DNA from: an uncultured Lachnospiraceae bacterium
GTDB taxonomy: Bacteria > Bacillota > Clostridia > Lachnospirales > Lachnospiraceae
Assembly (NCBI GenBank): GCA_910587295.1
Contig: CAJULP010000109.1
Span: 1 to 53,956 of the forward strand
Direction of reading: 5' to 3'
Length of the DNA: 53,956 nucleotides
A program made the translations under genes and the position numbers. This document shows positions 17,309-26,444 of this stretch, piece after piece. Each line of letters begins with the position of its first letter. The first letter of the stretch is position 1. The notes beneath the pieces were generated by a model, which saw only the letters and a list, made by a program, of their open reading frames with translations, searched no databases and had not been told where the DNA came from.

Positions 17309-19594
17309 TTATTCCGGCATTTGGAAAGCAGTATCCTCCTGCACAAATAACGGAACTTCCCCTTCTTTGAATCTATACTCCGCATAAGTGCCGGCCTTTC
17401 TGCTCATTTCACTGTCCGCCTTAAAATATACAAAAACCGTATAATCATAATCAGGCTTACATCCGTTATCCCACCGGTACTCCAGCATCTCTCTTGCGTA
17501 AATGCATCCCGCCAGCTTTTCAATATCCTCCCTTTCGGTATAGTCAACATACCCTCTGGTATCAATGTCATAAACCCCGTAGACTTCCGCGGCTTCCGGC
17601 ATATCCGCATGGATCGCTTCCTTCCCTTCCTCAGTCTTTTGCAGCTCATACATTTTGCGGTAGGCTTCTGAATTTTGGTTGGTGACGTAGATCCGGTCCA
17701 CATCCTCCACATTGATCTGCAAATCCATATAATAGCCCAATTCTTTTAAGTAAGCAATACTCTCCTCAAAGAACGGGTATATATTCATCCCCACTTCCGA
17801 AATGGCAGTTCCCTTACTATAATAACCGTTGCTGATCTCCCTGGAAAATTCGAATCGAAGCGCCCCTGCCGGCACACTTTCTTTTGCGCGGGTAAAATTA
17901 AACTTTTCCATATCGGCCCGGTAACATTCCAAAAGCTTGGAAATCTCCGCTTCCCGTAATTTTTGCTCATATATCAGATTTCCGTAATAAGCATTCACCT
18001 GATACTGGTCATTGGATACGGCTATCTGTTCAAACCCATCGGTAGTTCCCACCAAACAGCCTTCCTTAAATTCCTTAGAGCCTATGATGCGGTCTAAGTA
18101 CTCACCGCTCTTTTCGTCATTAACATCCACCCAAAGCCTGCGGACCACTTCCCTGCCGCTTTTCATGCGGTATATGACTTTCACGGACGACCAGTAATTA
18201 TCCGCATCCTCATCATATATAATTTCCTCCCCCATAGGGAACATCCTGTCATATTCCTCCATGGAATATCTTGCCAGTCCGCATACATCCCCGGCATTTT
18301 TTAAATTCATAGAATCACCGATGCGCACCCTGTCGTTTATGTGTCCGTTTTCCACACTGATCCAAGTGCTCCTATAATTCACCTGCTCGTACTGATCCGG
18401 CAGGAACACAATGCTCTCTACCTGATCCGGGTCCGGCACAAAACTGTCATAAGAAAACAGGTCATATCGGTAAACCATAAAGAGCAAAGCCGTCAAAGCC
18501 CCGCTTATCAGGATATGTCTTTTTTTGTGCAGGGCTCCCTTGATGTCAAATTCATAGATCACCTGGATAACGGCGCTGCCCAAAAGTACCGCCAATATGA
18601 GAGCAAAGATCACATACCAGATCCCCGTGGTTCCCGTAGTCGGAAAATAGCTGACTTCACTGGCGATCACATCCCCAAACGTAAGCGCCATAGGAACCAC
18701 CAGCAGCACTTTGATGACCGGCTTTGTGATGGAAAATACCATGGACCAGCCTGCGCTTTCCGCAGGACGCTTCCGGTAACACACATAGGAGACCGCTCCC
18801 AAAAGTACCGCAAAAACAAACATCATAATGACGATCTTTATCTGCTCACCTGCCCCTGCCTGGGTATTGGTAAGCTCTGAGTACATGGAAAAGGGGGAAA
18901 ACACCGGCCCTGTGTCATACTCTGAGGTACTAAAATAGCGGAAAAACCTTGCTTTGTATACATAATCCACCCGCCGGACCAGCCATTCATACAGACAGAA
19001 CACCAAAAATCCCATACCGGTAAGCACCATGTTCCCGGTGAGCATCACTGCCAGCATTGCCATGTGATATACGCAAAGATACAAAAGCAAGTGGACAAAC
19101 ATTGCCTCCACGATCACTTTTACCACACCGCCGTCAAGCCCCTGGTTCCCTGCCGCGATCAGCATACTGATCCCGATCCCGAGGATATAAGGAATAAAAT
19201 AGATCAATATGCCGTTTAACCAGATCACCAGAAAACGTTTCGAGCGTTTCACTGGCATTCCCATATAAAAGTCGATCTTTTTTCGGGAGTAGAGCCAGGA
19301 AAAACCCTGAACCCCATTTAGCACGGCAAAAACCGCTGTAAAGACAGCCAGCATGGCGGAAGCCCCAAGCATCCCCTCCACCGTCTCTAAGATATTCCGA
19401 TGGGTGATCTCATTTGCCGCAGCCACCCCATAGCTTTCCGTCAGCCACTTTAACTGCTGCTGGGCAAGGCTTAACTGCATGGCAAGGCCAAGGGGCAGCG
19501 CCAGCACAAATGCCAGCAGCGCCAGGACCCACACCCATAACCGCCTTTTGCTGTTTTCTTTTAAACTACCCAAGAATGAGCTTCTTGACATCAT
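17309..19594 (-). CDS. ABC-2 type transporter permease
   Basis: The 761-residue protein has an N-terminal helix at about 17-40, an extracytoplasmic segment, five or six further helices up to about residue 375, and then a large extracytoplasmic C-terminal domain of about 380 residues rich in Y, E and D. This matches the large permeases (DUF6449-like) encoded with YtrB-type ATPases in Firmicutes. It overlaps the ATPase gene by 29 bases. Substrate unknown. The family is often induced by cell-wall-active compounds, which is known for related Bacillus systems and only inferred here. Confidence 0.78.
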   Translation of the reverse strand: MMSRSSFLGSLKENSKRRLWVWVLALLAFVLALPLGLAMQLSLAQQQLKWLTESYGVAAANEITHRNILETVEGMLGASAMLAVFTAVFAVLNGVQGFSWLYSRKKIDFYMGMPVKRSKRFLVIWLNGILIYFIPYILGIGISMLIAAGNQGLDGGVVKVIVEAMFVHLLLYLCVYHMAMLAVMLTGNMVLTGMGFLVFCLYEWLVRRVDYVYKARFFRYFSTSEYDTGPVFSPFSMYSELTNTQAGAGEQIKIVIMMFVFAVLLGAVSYVCYRKRPAESAGWSMVFSITKPVIKVLLVVPMALTFGDVIASEVSYFPTTGTTGIWYVIFALILAVLLGSAVIQVIYEFDIKGALHKKRHILISGALTALLFMVYRYDLFSYDSFVPDPDQVESIVFLPDQYEQVNYRSTWISVENGHINDRVRIGDSMNLKNAGDVCGLARYSMEEYDRMFPMGEEIIYDEDADNYWSSVKVIYRMKSGREVVRRLWVDVNDEKSGEYLDRIIGSKEFKEGCLVGTTDGFEQIAVSNDQYQVNAYYGNLIYEQKLREAEISKLLECYRADMEKFNFTRAKESVPAGALRFEFSREISNGYYSKGTAISEVGMNIYPFFEESIAYLKELGYYMDLQINVEDVDRIYVTNQNSEAYRKMYELQKTEEGKEAIHADMPEAAEVYGVYDIDTRGYVDYTEREDIEKLAGCIYAREMLEYRWDNGCKPDYDYTVFVYFKADSEMSRKAGTYAEYRFKEGEVPLFVQEDTAFQMPE

Positions 19595-20471
19595 AGCCTA
19601 CCACCTCCGTTTCACTGATAAATATCTCTTCCAGGGAAAGAGGGAGCGCCTCAAAGAACACGGTATTTACCGTGGCAAACACGGCAATGATCTCCGCCTT
19701 GTTCCCCCTTATGGTCATGACGTTTAATGACCCCCTCTTTTCGTTTTTCATAATATCCAAAGACGAAATGATCTTTGCCTCGTCGTCATTGGTCTTAAAA
19801 ACACACTGGATCTTCTGGATATTGCACTTCATATCCTCCAAATCTTTGGAAAGCAAAATGCCGCCTTTATGCAAAAGCCCCACGTAATCGCAGATATCCT
19901 CAAGCTCCCTTAGATTATGGGAAGCAACCACCGGCGTCAGCCCCCGCCGCTCCATCTCGCTTGCAAAGATACTTTTCACCCCCTGGCGCATGACCGGGTC
20001 TAATCCGTCAAAGGTCTCATCGCACAAAAGATATTTGGTTCCGCTGCACACACCGCATATTAGCGCCAGCTGCTTACGCATCCCTTTGGAGTAAGTGCCG
20101 ATCTTCCTTTTCTTATCCAGCCCGAAGTTCACAAGATAACTGTAAAAATCCTCCACCGCAAATTCCGGGTAAACGCTGCATAGATATTTCTGCATGTCCG
20201 CCGCATTCGAATTGGCGAAAAAATATGGTTCGTCAGCGATAAAATAGATATTCTTTTTCGCATCCATATTGTCAAATACCGGGATGCCGTCTACGGTGAT
20301 CTCCCCTTCGTCCTGTTTTAGGACCCCTGCCATCATCCGAAGGGCCGTACTCTTACCGGCGCCGTTGGTTCCGATCAGCCCGAACACTGTGTTTTCCTTT
20401 ATCGTCACGCTGACGTCATCCACGGCCTTTATATTGTCGTAACACTTGGTCACATTCCTGATCTCAATCAT
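19566..20471 (-). CDS. ABC transporter ATP-binding protein (YtrB-like)
   Basis: The 301-residue ATPase powers the adjacent permease. Walker A is GTNGAGKST (about 35-43), the signature region is YSKGMRKQLALICG, Walker B is YLLCDETFDGLDP and the switch histidine is in VVASHNLRELED. The signature is of the KGMRKQ type typical of this subfamily rather than LSGGQ. The C-terminal 80 residues form the variable regulatory part. It overlaps the regulator gene by 8 bases upstream and the permease by 29 bases downstream, giving a compact three-gene operon. Confidence 0.92.
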   Translation of the reverse strand: MIEIRNVTKCYDNIKAVDDVSVTIKENTVFGLIGTNGAGKSTALRMMAGVLKQDEGEITVDGIPVFDNMDAKKNIYFIADEPYFFANSNAADMQKYLCSVYPEFAVEDFYSYLVNFGLDKKRKIGTYSKGMRKQLALICGVCSGTKYLLCDETFDGLDPVMRQGVKSIFASEMERRGLTPVVASHNLRELEDICDYVGLLHKGGILLSKDLEDMKCNIQKIQCVFKTNDDEAKIISSLDIMKNEKRGSLNVMTIRGNKAEIIAVFATVNTVFFEALPLSLEEIFISETEVVGYDVKKLILG

Positions 20472-20829
20472 ATGCCCCTCCTTCTTTGATGCACGCTACC
20501 AGTTCATCCTCCGTAATGCCGATGCCTATGGCAGTCTTATAGATTTCGACAAGCTGCGCAAAGATCTCCTCTTTATATTTTTGCAAAAGCTGCCCGCTCT
20601 CGGAAACAAAATTCCCTTTTCCCTTGACCGTATAAATATAGCCCTGCCGCTCCAGCTCCGCATATGCCCGCTGGATCGTATTGGGATTGATGGAAAGATC
20701 CACGGCAAGATTCCTGACGGACGGCATCTTTTCATCCGGCTTGATCACGCCCCGAAGGATCAGAATCCTGAACCGCTCCACCACCTGTTCATAGATCGGC
20801 CTTGCGTCTCTGTAATCTATGAGTATCAT
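20464..20829 (-). CDS. GntR-family transcriptional regulator (YtrA type)
   Basis: The 121-residue repressor-like protein starts MILIDYRDARPIYEQ, with AAGGAG seven bases ahead. A longer in-frame reading upstream crosses the promoter and is rejected. The winged helix includes KMPSVRNLAVDLSINPNTIQ and AYAELERQGYIYTVKGKGNFV. The short C-terminal helical tail lacks a large effector domain, as in the YtrA group. It is the first gene of the ABC operon and likely represses it through the inverted repeat at 20863-20893. Confidence 0.92.
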   Translation of the reverse strand: MILIDYRDARPIYEQVVERFRILILRGVIKPDEKMPSVRNLAVDLSINPNTIQRAYAELERQGYIYTVKGKGNFVSESGQLLQKYKEEIFAQLVEIYKTAIGIGITEDELVACIKEGGAYD

Positions 20830-20862
20830 TTGGCTCCTTTCTGAAGTACCTAGCATTAAGTG

Positions 20863-20893
20863 TACTATCAATGTTAATACAGTTATGATAGTA
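20863..20893 (-). promoter_or_regulatory. Inverted-repeat operator overlapping the -10 of the GntR-ABC operon
   Basis: TACTATCA (20863-20870) and TGATAGTA (20886-20893) form a perfect 8-bp inverted repeat with a 15-base spacer. One arm overlaps the -10 element. Position and symmetry fit autorepression by the GntR product. Confidence 0.65.
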
Positions 20894-20913
20894 TGGTTAC
20901 CAAACGGTGTCAA
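20885..20913 (-). promoter_or_regulatory. Promoter of the GntR-ABC operon
   Basis: On the minus strand TTGACA (20908-20913), a 17-nt spacer and TATCAT (20885-20890) precede the GntR-family gene. Confidence 0.78.
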
Positions 20914-20987
20914 CAGATACACAGGGACATTAATAAAATATTAGGAAGTGAAATAATTATGTAAAAAATATAGAGCTCACTGAAAAA

Positions 20988-21017
20988 CAAAACGCCGCTT
21001 TAAAAGCGGCGTTTTTT
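20988..21017 (-). terminator. Intrinsic terminator after gpmI, probably bidirectional
   Basis: AACGCCGCTT and AAGCGGCGTT pair, with A and T runs on both outer sides, 21 bases after the gpmI stop. Confidence 0.9.
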
Positions 21018-21037
21018 GATAATCGTCATTTCACAAC

Positions 21038-22579
21038 CTATTTTTTGACCAGCAATGATTTCCCTGTCATTTCCTTGGGCTGTTCCATCCCCATCATCTC
21101 GATCATGGTCGGGATGATATCCGCAAGGCATCCGCCTTCCCTCAAGGTATATACCGGGTCCGCATTAACGATGATGAACGGAACCGGGTTGGTGGTATGT
21201 GCGGTAAAGGGAGCCCCTGTCTCGTAATCCACAAGCTGTTCCGCATTCCCATGGTCCGCACAGATAAACATCTGTCCGCCCACTTCCTTGATTGCGTCCA
21301 CCGCCTTGCCCACACACTCGTCAACAGCCTCAACTGCCTTGATCGCCGCCGCTTCCACACCGGTATGTCCAACCATGTCCGGGTTGGCAAAGTTGATGAT
21401 GATCACATCATATTTGCCTGACTTGATGGATTCCACCAGCTTATCGCACACGCCATAAGCGCTCATCTCCGGCTTTAAGTCATAGGTTGCGACATCCTTA
21501 GGGGAATTGACCAGGATCCTGTCTTCTCCTTCATTGGGCTCTTCCACGCCGCCGTTAAAGAAGAAGGTCACATGGGCGTATTTTTCTGTCTCGGCAATCC
21601 TTGCCTGCTTCATATGGTTGGCCGCCAGCCACTCGCCAAAGGTGTTGGTCACGGAAATCTTATGGAACGCCACATCCTTGTTCGGGATGGTATGGTCGTA
21701 ATCCGAAAAGCACACATAAGTAACATCCAGCCTTCTGCCCCTGTCAAAGCCTGTAAAGTCATCGTCGCAGAAGCTCCTTGTGATTTCCCTTGCACGGTCA
21801 GGGCGGAAGTTAAAGAAGATAACGGAGTCACCATCTTGGATGACCGCAACCGGCTTTCCGTCCTTCACCACCACCGTAGGCTTCACAAACTCGTCCGTCT
21901 CATCCCTGTCATAAGACGCCTGGATCCCCGCCGGGCCGCTCTCGGCAGTCAAACCTTCGCCCTTAGTCAGCGCATTGTAAGCAAGCTTTACCCTGTCATA
22001 GTTGTTATCCCGGTCCATCGCATAGTAACGACCTGTTACCGATGCGATCTCTCCTACGCCGATCTTTTTCATTTCCGCTTCCAGCTCCTTCGCATATCCC
22101 TTGCCGCTTGCCGGAGGCGTGTCACGCCCGTCTAAGAAACAGTGTACATATACCTTGGAAAGCCCGTTCCTCTTTGCCAGCTCTAAAAGTCCGTAGAGAT
22201 GGGTATTGTGGCTGTGGACACCGCCGTCGGACAAAAGCCCGTACATATGCAAAGAAGAATTGCTTTTCTTACAATTTTCAACGGCTTTCAAAAGCGCCGG
22301 ATTTTCAAAAAAAGTCCCATCCTGGATTTCTTTGGTAATCCTGGTCAGCTCCTGGTATACGATGCGCCCTGCGCCCATATTCAGATGCCCCACCTCTGAG
22401 TTTCCCATCTGCCCTTCGGGAAGCCCTACTGCCATCCCGCTGGCATTCCCCTTCACAAACGGGCATTCCGCCATCAGACGATCCATCACGGGGGTTTTCG
22501 CTTCGGCAACGGCGTTATGCTCTTTGTTTTCATTTAGCCCGTAGCCGTCCAAGATCATTAATACGGTAGGTTTTTTCAT
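21038..22579 (-). CDS. gpmI: 2,3-bisphosphoglycerate-independent phosphoglycerate mutase
   Basis: The 513-residue enzyme interconverts 3- and 2-phosphoglycerate using two Mn ions and a phosphoserine. Family marks are LMILDGYGLN at the N-terminus, the serine in GQMGNSEVGHLNMGAG (about residue 62), HCFLDGRDTPP, GRYYAMDRD, IINFANPDMVGHTG and CADHGNAEQ. Length is normal. It has its own promoter and terminator and so is probably monocistronic, within a few kb of the other lower-glycolysis genes. Confidence 0.97.
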   Translation of the reverse strand: MKKPTVLMILDGYGLNENKEHNAVAEAKTPVMDRLMAECPFVKGNASGMAVGLPEGQMGNSEVGHLNMGAGRIVYQELTRITKEIQDGTFFENPALLKAVENCKKSNSSLHMYGLLSDGGVHSHNTHLYGLLELAKRNGLSKVYVHCFLDGRDTPPASGKGYAKELEAEMKKIGVGEIASVTGRYYAMDRDNNYDRVKLAYNALTKGEGLTAESGPAGIQASYDRDETDEFVKPTVVVKDGKPVAVIQDGDSVIFFNFRPDRAREITRSFCDDDFTGFDRGRRLDVTYVCFSDYDHTIPNKDVAFHKISVTNTFGEWLAANHMKQARIAETEKYAHVTFFFNGGVEEPNEGEDRILVNSPKDVATYDLKPEMSAYGVCDKLVESIKSGKYDVIIINFANPDMVGHTGVEAAAIKAVEAVDECVGKAVDAIKEVGGQMFICADHGNAEQLVDYETGAPFTAHTTNPVPFIIVNADPVYTLREGGCLADIIPTMIEMMGMEQPKEMTGKSLLVKK

Positions 22580-22647
22580 AGCTGTTCTCCTTTTCCTTTA
22601 TAAATGTATTTCTATCATTTTCAGTAAAATGTTCTTTCCAATTACGC

Positions 22648-22676
22648 ATTATACACGTTTTTACCAATATTATCAA
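22648..22676 (-). promoter_or_regulatory. Promoter of gpmI
   Basis: On the minus strand TTGATA (22671-22676), a 17-nt spacer and TATAAT (22648-22653) lie about 70 bases ahead of gpmI. The -35 overlaps the stop codon of the upstream membrane protein gene. Confidence 0.82.
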
Positions 22677-24172
22677 GGAAATTGGAAAAGGCTCCTTATC
22701 TTTTCCAGTATCTCCGGCTGGTGGGTCGCAATGGAATAATCATAATCCACAAAAAACAAAAGAAAGCAGATCACAAACGTGTAGGTTCCAAGCAGGACAA
22801 GCCAAAAAGACAATTTCGCATCGTTCCCACTTTGCCAGTACAGTCCGCAGACCCCAAACATCACAAGGAAGCACAAAAGAAAATTAAAATCCAGCGCATA
22901 TCTGCGATAAACAATCGGCGCCCACATCACATGATAAAAAGAGATCACAGCCACGGAAAGCCAGATCATGCCGGATAATCCTTTCACCATAAGCTCCCCT
23001 TTTTCCTTATGCCCCCTAAGCCCTATGCTCCGAAGGCCAATAAAAAGAATTGGGAATTGGATAAAGCACCCGTCATGATGGATAAACGGAAAGCTACCGC
23101 TTATCGTTTCATATCCGAAGAAGTGGAACAGCAGTCCGTTTAAGCAGTCATTAAGCTTAAATTTGTTCTCCCTGTAGGCATGCTGGTCCACCGTGGTAAG
23201 CTGGTAACTCTGTCCAAATTCAAAGGGATTTTCAAACCTGGCATAATTATACAGCATCAATAACACTGCTGTTACCACAAAGGGGATACAGAAAGCCCCA
23301 AACACTTTCCCAAAATCAGAAAGCCTGGCGCATTTCTTAAAATAAGAAAATAAAAGCGGCAACAAGCTAAGGCAAAAAAGACCCACCGTAGGCCTGCACC
23401 CGAAGGTAAGCGCACTAAATAAAGCCCCTAAAACGGCATGCGGCAATATCTCCTTTTGTTTCTCATCCACCACAAATGCCCGGTAACAAAAGTAAAATCC
23501 CCAGACCGCCATACATACGCCGCTGGAATTAGCGGTACAGTATAACGCCGGATACTTTACCGCATACCACACCGATATCCAGGAACAAGCGGCCGATACA
23601 AAAAGGAAGGCGCCTAACGGGATCTTGGGGCACATGCGCCTGCTGATCTCATAAAAGACCGCAAACAGCCCGCAGATAATAAGGATCACAAAAATCTGCG
23701 TAGCCTGATAGGAATACAACTCTATGCCGATAAGCCGAAAGGGAAGAAATAGCAAAAATACCGGAACCACGCCAAAATACATATAATAATGCCCCTTATA
23801 AAAAGCATGATCCCAATAAAAAGGAACATTGTCCTCCGCCCTTCGGCCGGAATCATAGGGGTTTTCCATCGCCGCCAGTTCCTGGGAAACGGGAAGGTCT
23901 AAATACAAGTGCCCATCTAAGACCGCATCCGTCATGGCTTCGTACTGGAAATGGTAATCCGGTCCTTTATCGCTCCACCAATCGCTTATGGTCATCGCCC
24001 AAAAAGCAGTAAGACAAATGACCGCCACCGTGGCAATACAGATGATCTTCTGCTTTCTTTTTAACTCGTTCATGGGAGTCCTATGGAGCTGTGATGACGG
24101 CCTTATCCCGTAAAAAAACAGCCCGATCCCCGTGATCAGCAAGATTCTCTGCCACCCAAAAAACTCACTCAT
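22673..24172 (-). CDS. Polytopic membrane protein, GT-C-like glycosyltransferase candidate
   Basis: The 499-residue protein has about ten to twelve helices and a large first extracytoplasmic loop after TM2 containing DAVLDGHLYLDLP, PYDSGRR and FYKGHYYMYFG. These loops and later motifs (TFGCRPTVGL, YNYARFENPFEFGQSYQ) recur in the protein at 26434-27648 (VGCRPMQALY, LNYVRFGNIMEFGHNY), so the two are paralogues. The pattern suits lipid-linked-sugar transferases acting on the outer membrane face. It overlaps the upstream gene by 8 bases and ends the CDF-headed operon. I cannot name the sugar or acceptor. Confidence 0.65.
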   Translation of the reverse strand: MSEFFGWQRILLITGIGLFFYGIRPSSQLHRTPMNELKRKQKIICIATVAVICLTAFWAMTISDWWSDKGPDYHFQYEAMTDAVLDGHLYLDLPVSQELAAMENPYDSGRRAEDNVPFYWDHAFYKGHYYMYFGVVPVFLLFLPFRLIGIELYSYQATQIFVILIICGLFAVFYEISRRMCPKIPLGAFLFVSAACSWISVWYAVKYPALYCTANSSGVCMAVWGFYFCYRAFVVDEKQKEILPHAVLGALFSALTFGCRPTVGLFCLSLLPLLFSYFKKCARLSDFGKVFGAFCIPFVVTAVLLMLYNYARFENPFEFGQSYQLTTVDQHAYRENKFKLNDCLNGLLFHFFGYETISGSFPFIHHDGCFIQFPILFIGLRSIGLRGHKEKGELMVKGLSGMIWLSVAVISFYHVMWAPIVYRRYALDFNFLLCFLVMFGVCGLYWQSGNDAKLSFWLVLLGTYTFVICFLLFFVDYDYSIATHQPEILEKIRSLFQFP

Positions 24173-26444
24173 TCTTTCTCCACACCTTTCCTGCCTTCTT
24201 CGCCAGAATACCCTGTTTTATCCTGCCCCGGAACAAAAAAGCGGCAGACGAAAGCAGCGAGATTGCTAAACACACCCGAAACAGGTAAGGTTCCTCATAG
24301 GAAACCCTGACCACCCCGTCAAAGCCCTTTGGAAGCTCCACCCGGACCCGGTTATTGTTTTCACTTTTTAAGACCCGGTACCTGCCGCCTTCTTTATCAA
24401 CTGCCACATATCCCGGGTAATAAAAAACAGGAACCTCAATGTAAGCGCCGTTTTCCGCCGCTTTACAGGAAACCACCGTATCTAAATATTTTCCGTAAAA
24501 AAAATCGATCACGACGCCGCTTCCCGTCACTTCCTTCAACGTATCCTTCACATCCACAGAAGAATTTTCATACAAATATTCCCCCGACACCACATCCGCC
24601 GTATTTAAGACTGCCGGAGAATATTTATTCTCAAAAGCACCCCCATAAAGGATCTGATATTGATAATCCATCCCCTGATAAGCTGCCAGCGTTGACAGGG
24701 CGATCAGCCCCGCCGCAAGATAACGCCTTGCCCTGATCCCCTTTGCCCTGATTGCCGTAAAAAATACCGCCAAGGTGAAAAACAATCCCGCAAGCCCTAA
24801 AAAACGATAGGGAAACTGAATCTTCGACAAAGCTGCCGCCACTTTCGGGGCAGATTCCTTGATGCGCTGGTAGGGGAACAGGTTTGACGCCATCCAAACC
24901 GCCGCCCCGCCAAAAGAAAGGGAAACTGCCGCCGCTTTGGGCTTTTTAACCTTATCATTCCAAAGGAAAATAAGGCATGCCGCCGCCCCGCCAAAAAGGG
25001 CCGTTCCCAGGGAAAAAGTGCACTTATTCGCCAGCGACACATTTTCCCCGAAAGTGAAGTTATATGCCTTGGACGGGGAAGTGGCAAAAATCTCCGCAAA
25101 GCTTAATCCCCATGTCTGGAAATCATCCCGCATTTCCGTCATTTGTGAAACAACAAGCCCTTCTTTCCAAAAGCAAAAAAAGGGAACCAGAAACCACAAA
25201 TTAATGAGGATGGTCCATACCGCGATCTTTAAAAGATAAAAAAACGTTTCTTTCCGCATAACTTTTTTTATCATGATAAGACATAATGCAATCAGAAAGA
25301 GGGCGCTCATCTCACAGGTCAGCACATGGGTCTGGATCATTCCGGTAAACCCAATCACCGGTGCGGCAAGCTTTTCCCCGTACCGCTCTTCCATTTCCTC
25401 CCCGTCAAAAGCATACCAAAACCCCAGCACCACAAGGGGAAGGAACATCATCACCGTAAATTCCCCTACTGCCGCCCTCACATAAATGCAGGCCAGACGG
25501 TACATCCCGGTGCAGTACAGCAAAGAAGCGGCCAGGGCCGCATATTTATCCCTGCCGATCTTGTAAAAAGAATAATAGGATATCACCGCGGTCAACAGGT
25601 TTACGGTTATGAGAAAGGTTTTCCATGTGGTCTGCAGCGTGAACCCGGCCATACGCATCAGTGCCGGTAACCATAATGTCAAATCCCCATACATGACGGA
25701 CACCGCATACCCCCATCCGTTGTTCCATGTTGGCTGCACCCGGACCGGGAACATCCCGGAAAGGAGTCCATCTTTCAGTCCCTCTATGCGGTTTAAGTGG
25801 AACACCATGTCATGGCCATAGGTAAGATACCTGCCAAACAATCCCACAGAGCAGATCAGGGTAATTCCGGCTATGCCCCAAATCTGCACGGAATAATTCC
25901 GCAGTCTCCCGCCATACAGTAAGAGCAGCACCCCGCCGTCAAGTAACAGCAGTTTTAAGGCAAGGACCAGGGTCAGATACAGCCCGCTGTTCCAGGCCCT
26001 GCCAATCTTCACATAATCCACCAGGATTTCTCCGCCATCCGGCCGGATGGCAACACCAACCCCCTTGGTTTTCTCATTCACCCATATGGAAAATGTGACT
26101 CCCTTTTTTTCCGGGATATACCTTATCGTGTCACTCCATATGCTGCGGCTGTTGCGGATATCCCCAAAGACTTCCACCGTACCGCCCCCCGACGCCGTAT
26201 ATTGGACCGTGATATCATAGATTCCCTGCTCCAGCATGACCCCCGACGTCTGAAACTGCAAAAAAGCCTCTCCATCGCCATACTGGGCGTCCAGCTCATT
26301 TCCGGCCACAAAATAATCTGTATATTCTTTTGCGGAAAGCCTCCCATAGTAGATCCCCAGCGCCAAAAGCTCTATGGACAACACAAGGACGATCATAATT
26401 TTTTTCGTACCCATTCCCCTATCCTTTTTGTCATTATAATCCAT
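24165..26444 (-). CDS. Large polytopic membrane protein, YfhO/GT-C-like
   Basis: The 759-residue protein has TM1 (about 15-33), a beta-rich extracytoplasmic domain (about 35-150), then about a dozen helices including GHDMVFHLNRIEGLKDGL, and an extracytoplasmic tail domain before a last helix and a basic C-terminus. The layout (many helices plus outer beta domain and the GHD/FHL loop) is that of YfhO-like or 6-pyruvoyl-tetrahydropterin-synthase-related bacterial membrane proteins, some of which help glycosylate teichoic acids. An in-frame ATG at codon 11 could also serve as start. It overlaps its neighbours by 8 and 11 bases, so it is firmly in the operon. Confidence 0.65.
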   Translation of the reverse strand: MDYNDKKDRGMGTKKIMIVLVLSIELLALGIYYGRLSAKEYTDYFVAGNELDAQYGDGEAFLQFQTSGVMLEQGIYDITVQYTASGGGTVEVFGDIRNSRSIWSDTIRYIPEKKGVTFSIWVNEKTKGVGVAIRPDGGEILVDYVKIGRAWNSGLYLTLVLALKLLLLDGGVLLLLYGGRLRNYSVQIWGIAGITLICSVGLFGRYLTYGHDMVFHLNRIEGLKDGLLSGMFPVRVQPTWNNGWGYAVSVMYGDLTLWLPALMRMAGFTLQTTWKTFLITVNLLTAVISYYSFYKIGRDKYAALAASLLYCTGMYRLACIYVRAAVGEFTVMMFLPLVVLGFWYAFDGEEMEERYGEKLAAPVIGFTGMIQTHVLTCEMSALFLIALCLIMIKKVMRKETFFYLLKIAVWTILINLWFLVPFFCFWKEGLVVSQMTEMRDDFQTWGLSFAEIFATSPSKAYNFTFGENVSLANKCTFSLGTALFGGAAACLIFLWNDKVKKPKAAAVSLSFGGAAVWMASNLFPYQRIKESAPKVAAALSKIQFPYRFLGLAGLFFTLAVFFTAIRAKGIRARRYLAAGLIALSTLAAYQGMDYQYQILYGGAFENKYSPAVLNTADVVSGEYLYENSSVDVKDTLKEVTGSGVVIDFFYGKYLDTVVSCKAAENGAYIEVPVFYYPGYVAVDKEGGRYRVLKSENNNRVRVELPKGFDGVVRVSYEEPYLFRVCLAISLLSSAAFLFRGRIKQGILAKKAGKVWRKNE

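Noticed and set aside
18341..18880. 179-codon plus-strand frame
   Set aside because: Antisense shadow of the ABC permease gene, with a basic and histidine-rich composition typical of such shadows.
21572..22135. 187-codon plus-strand frame
   Set aside because: It is antisense to gpmI, whose motifs are complete, and shows no family features.
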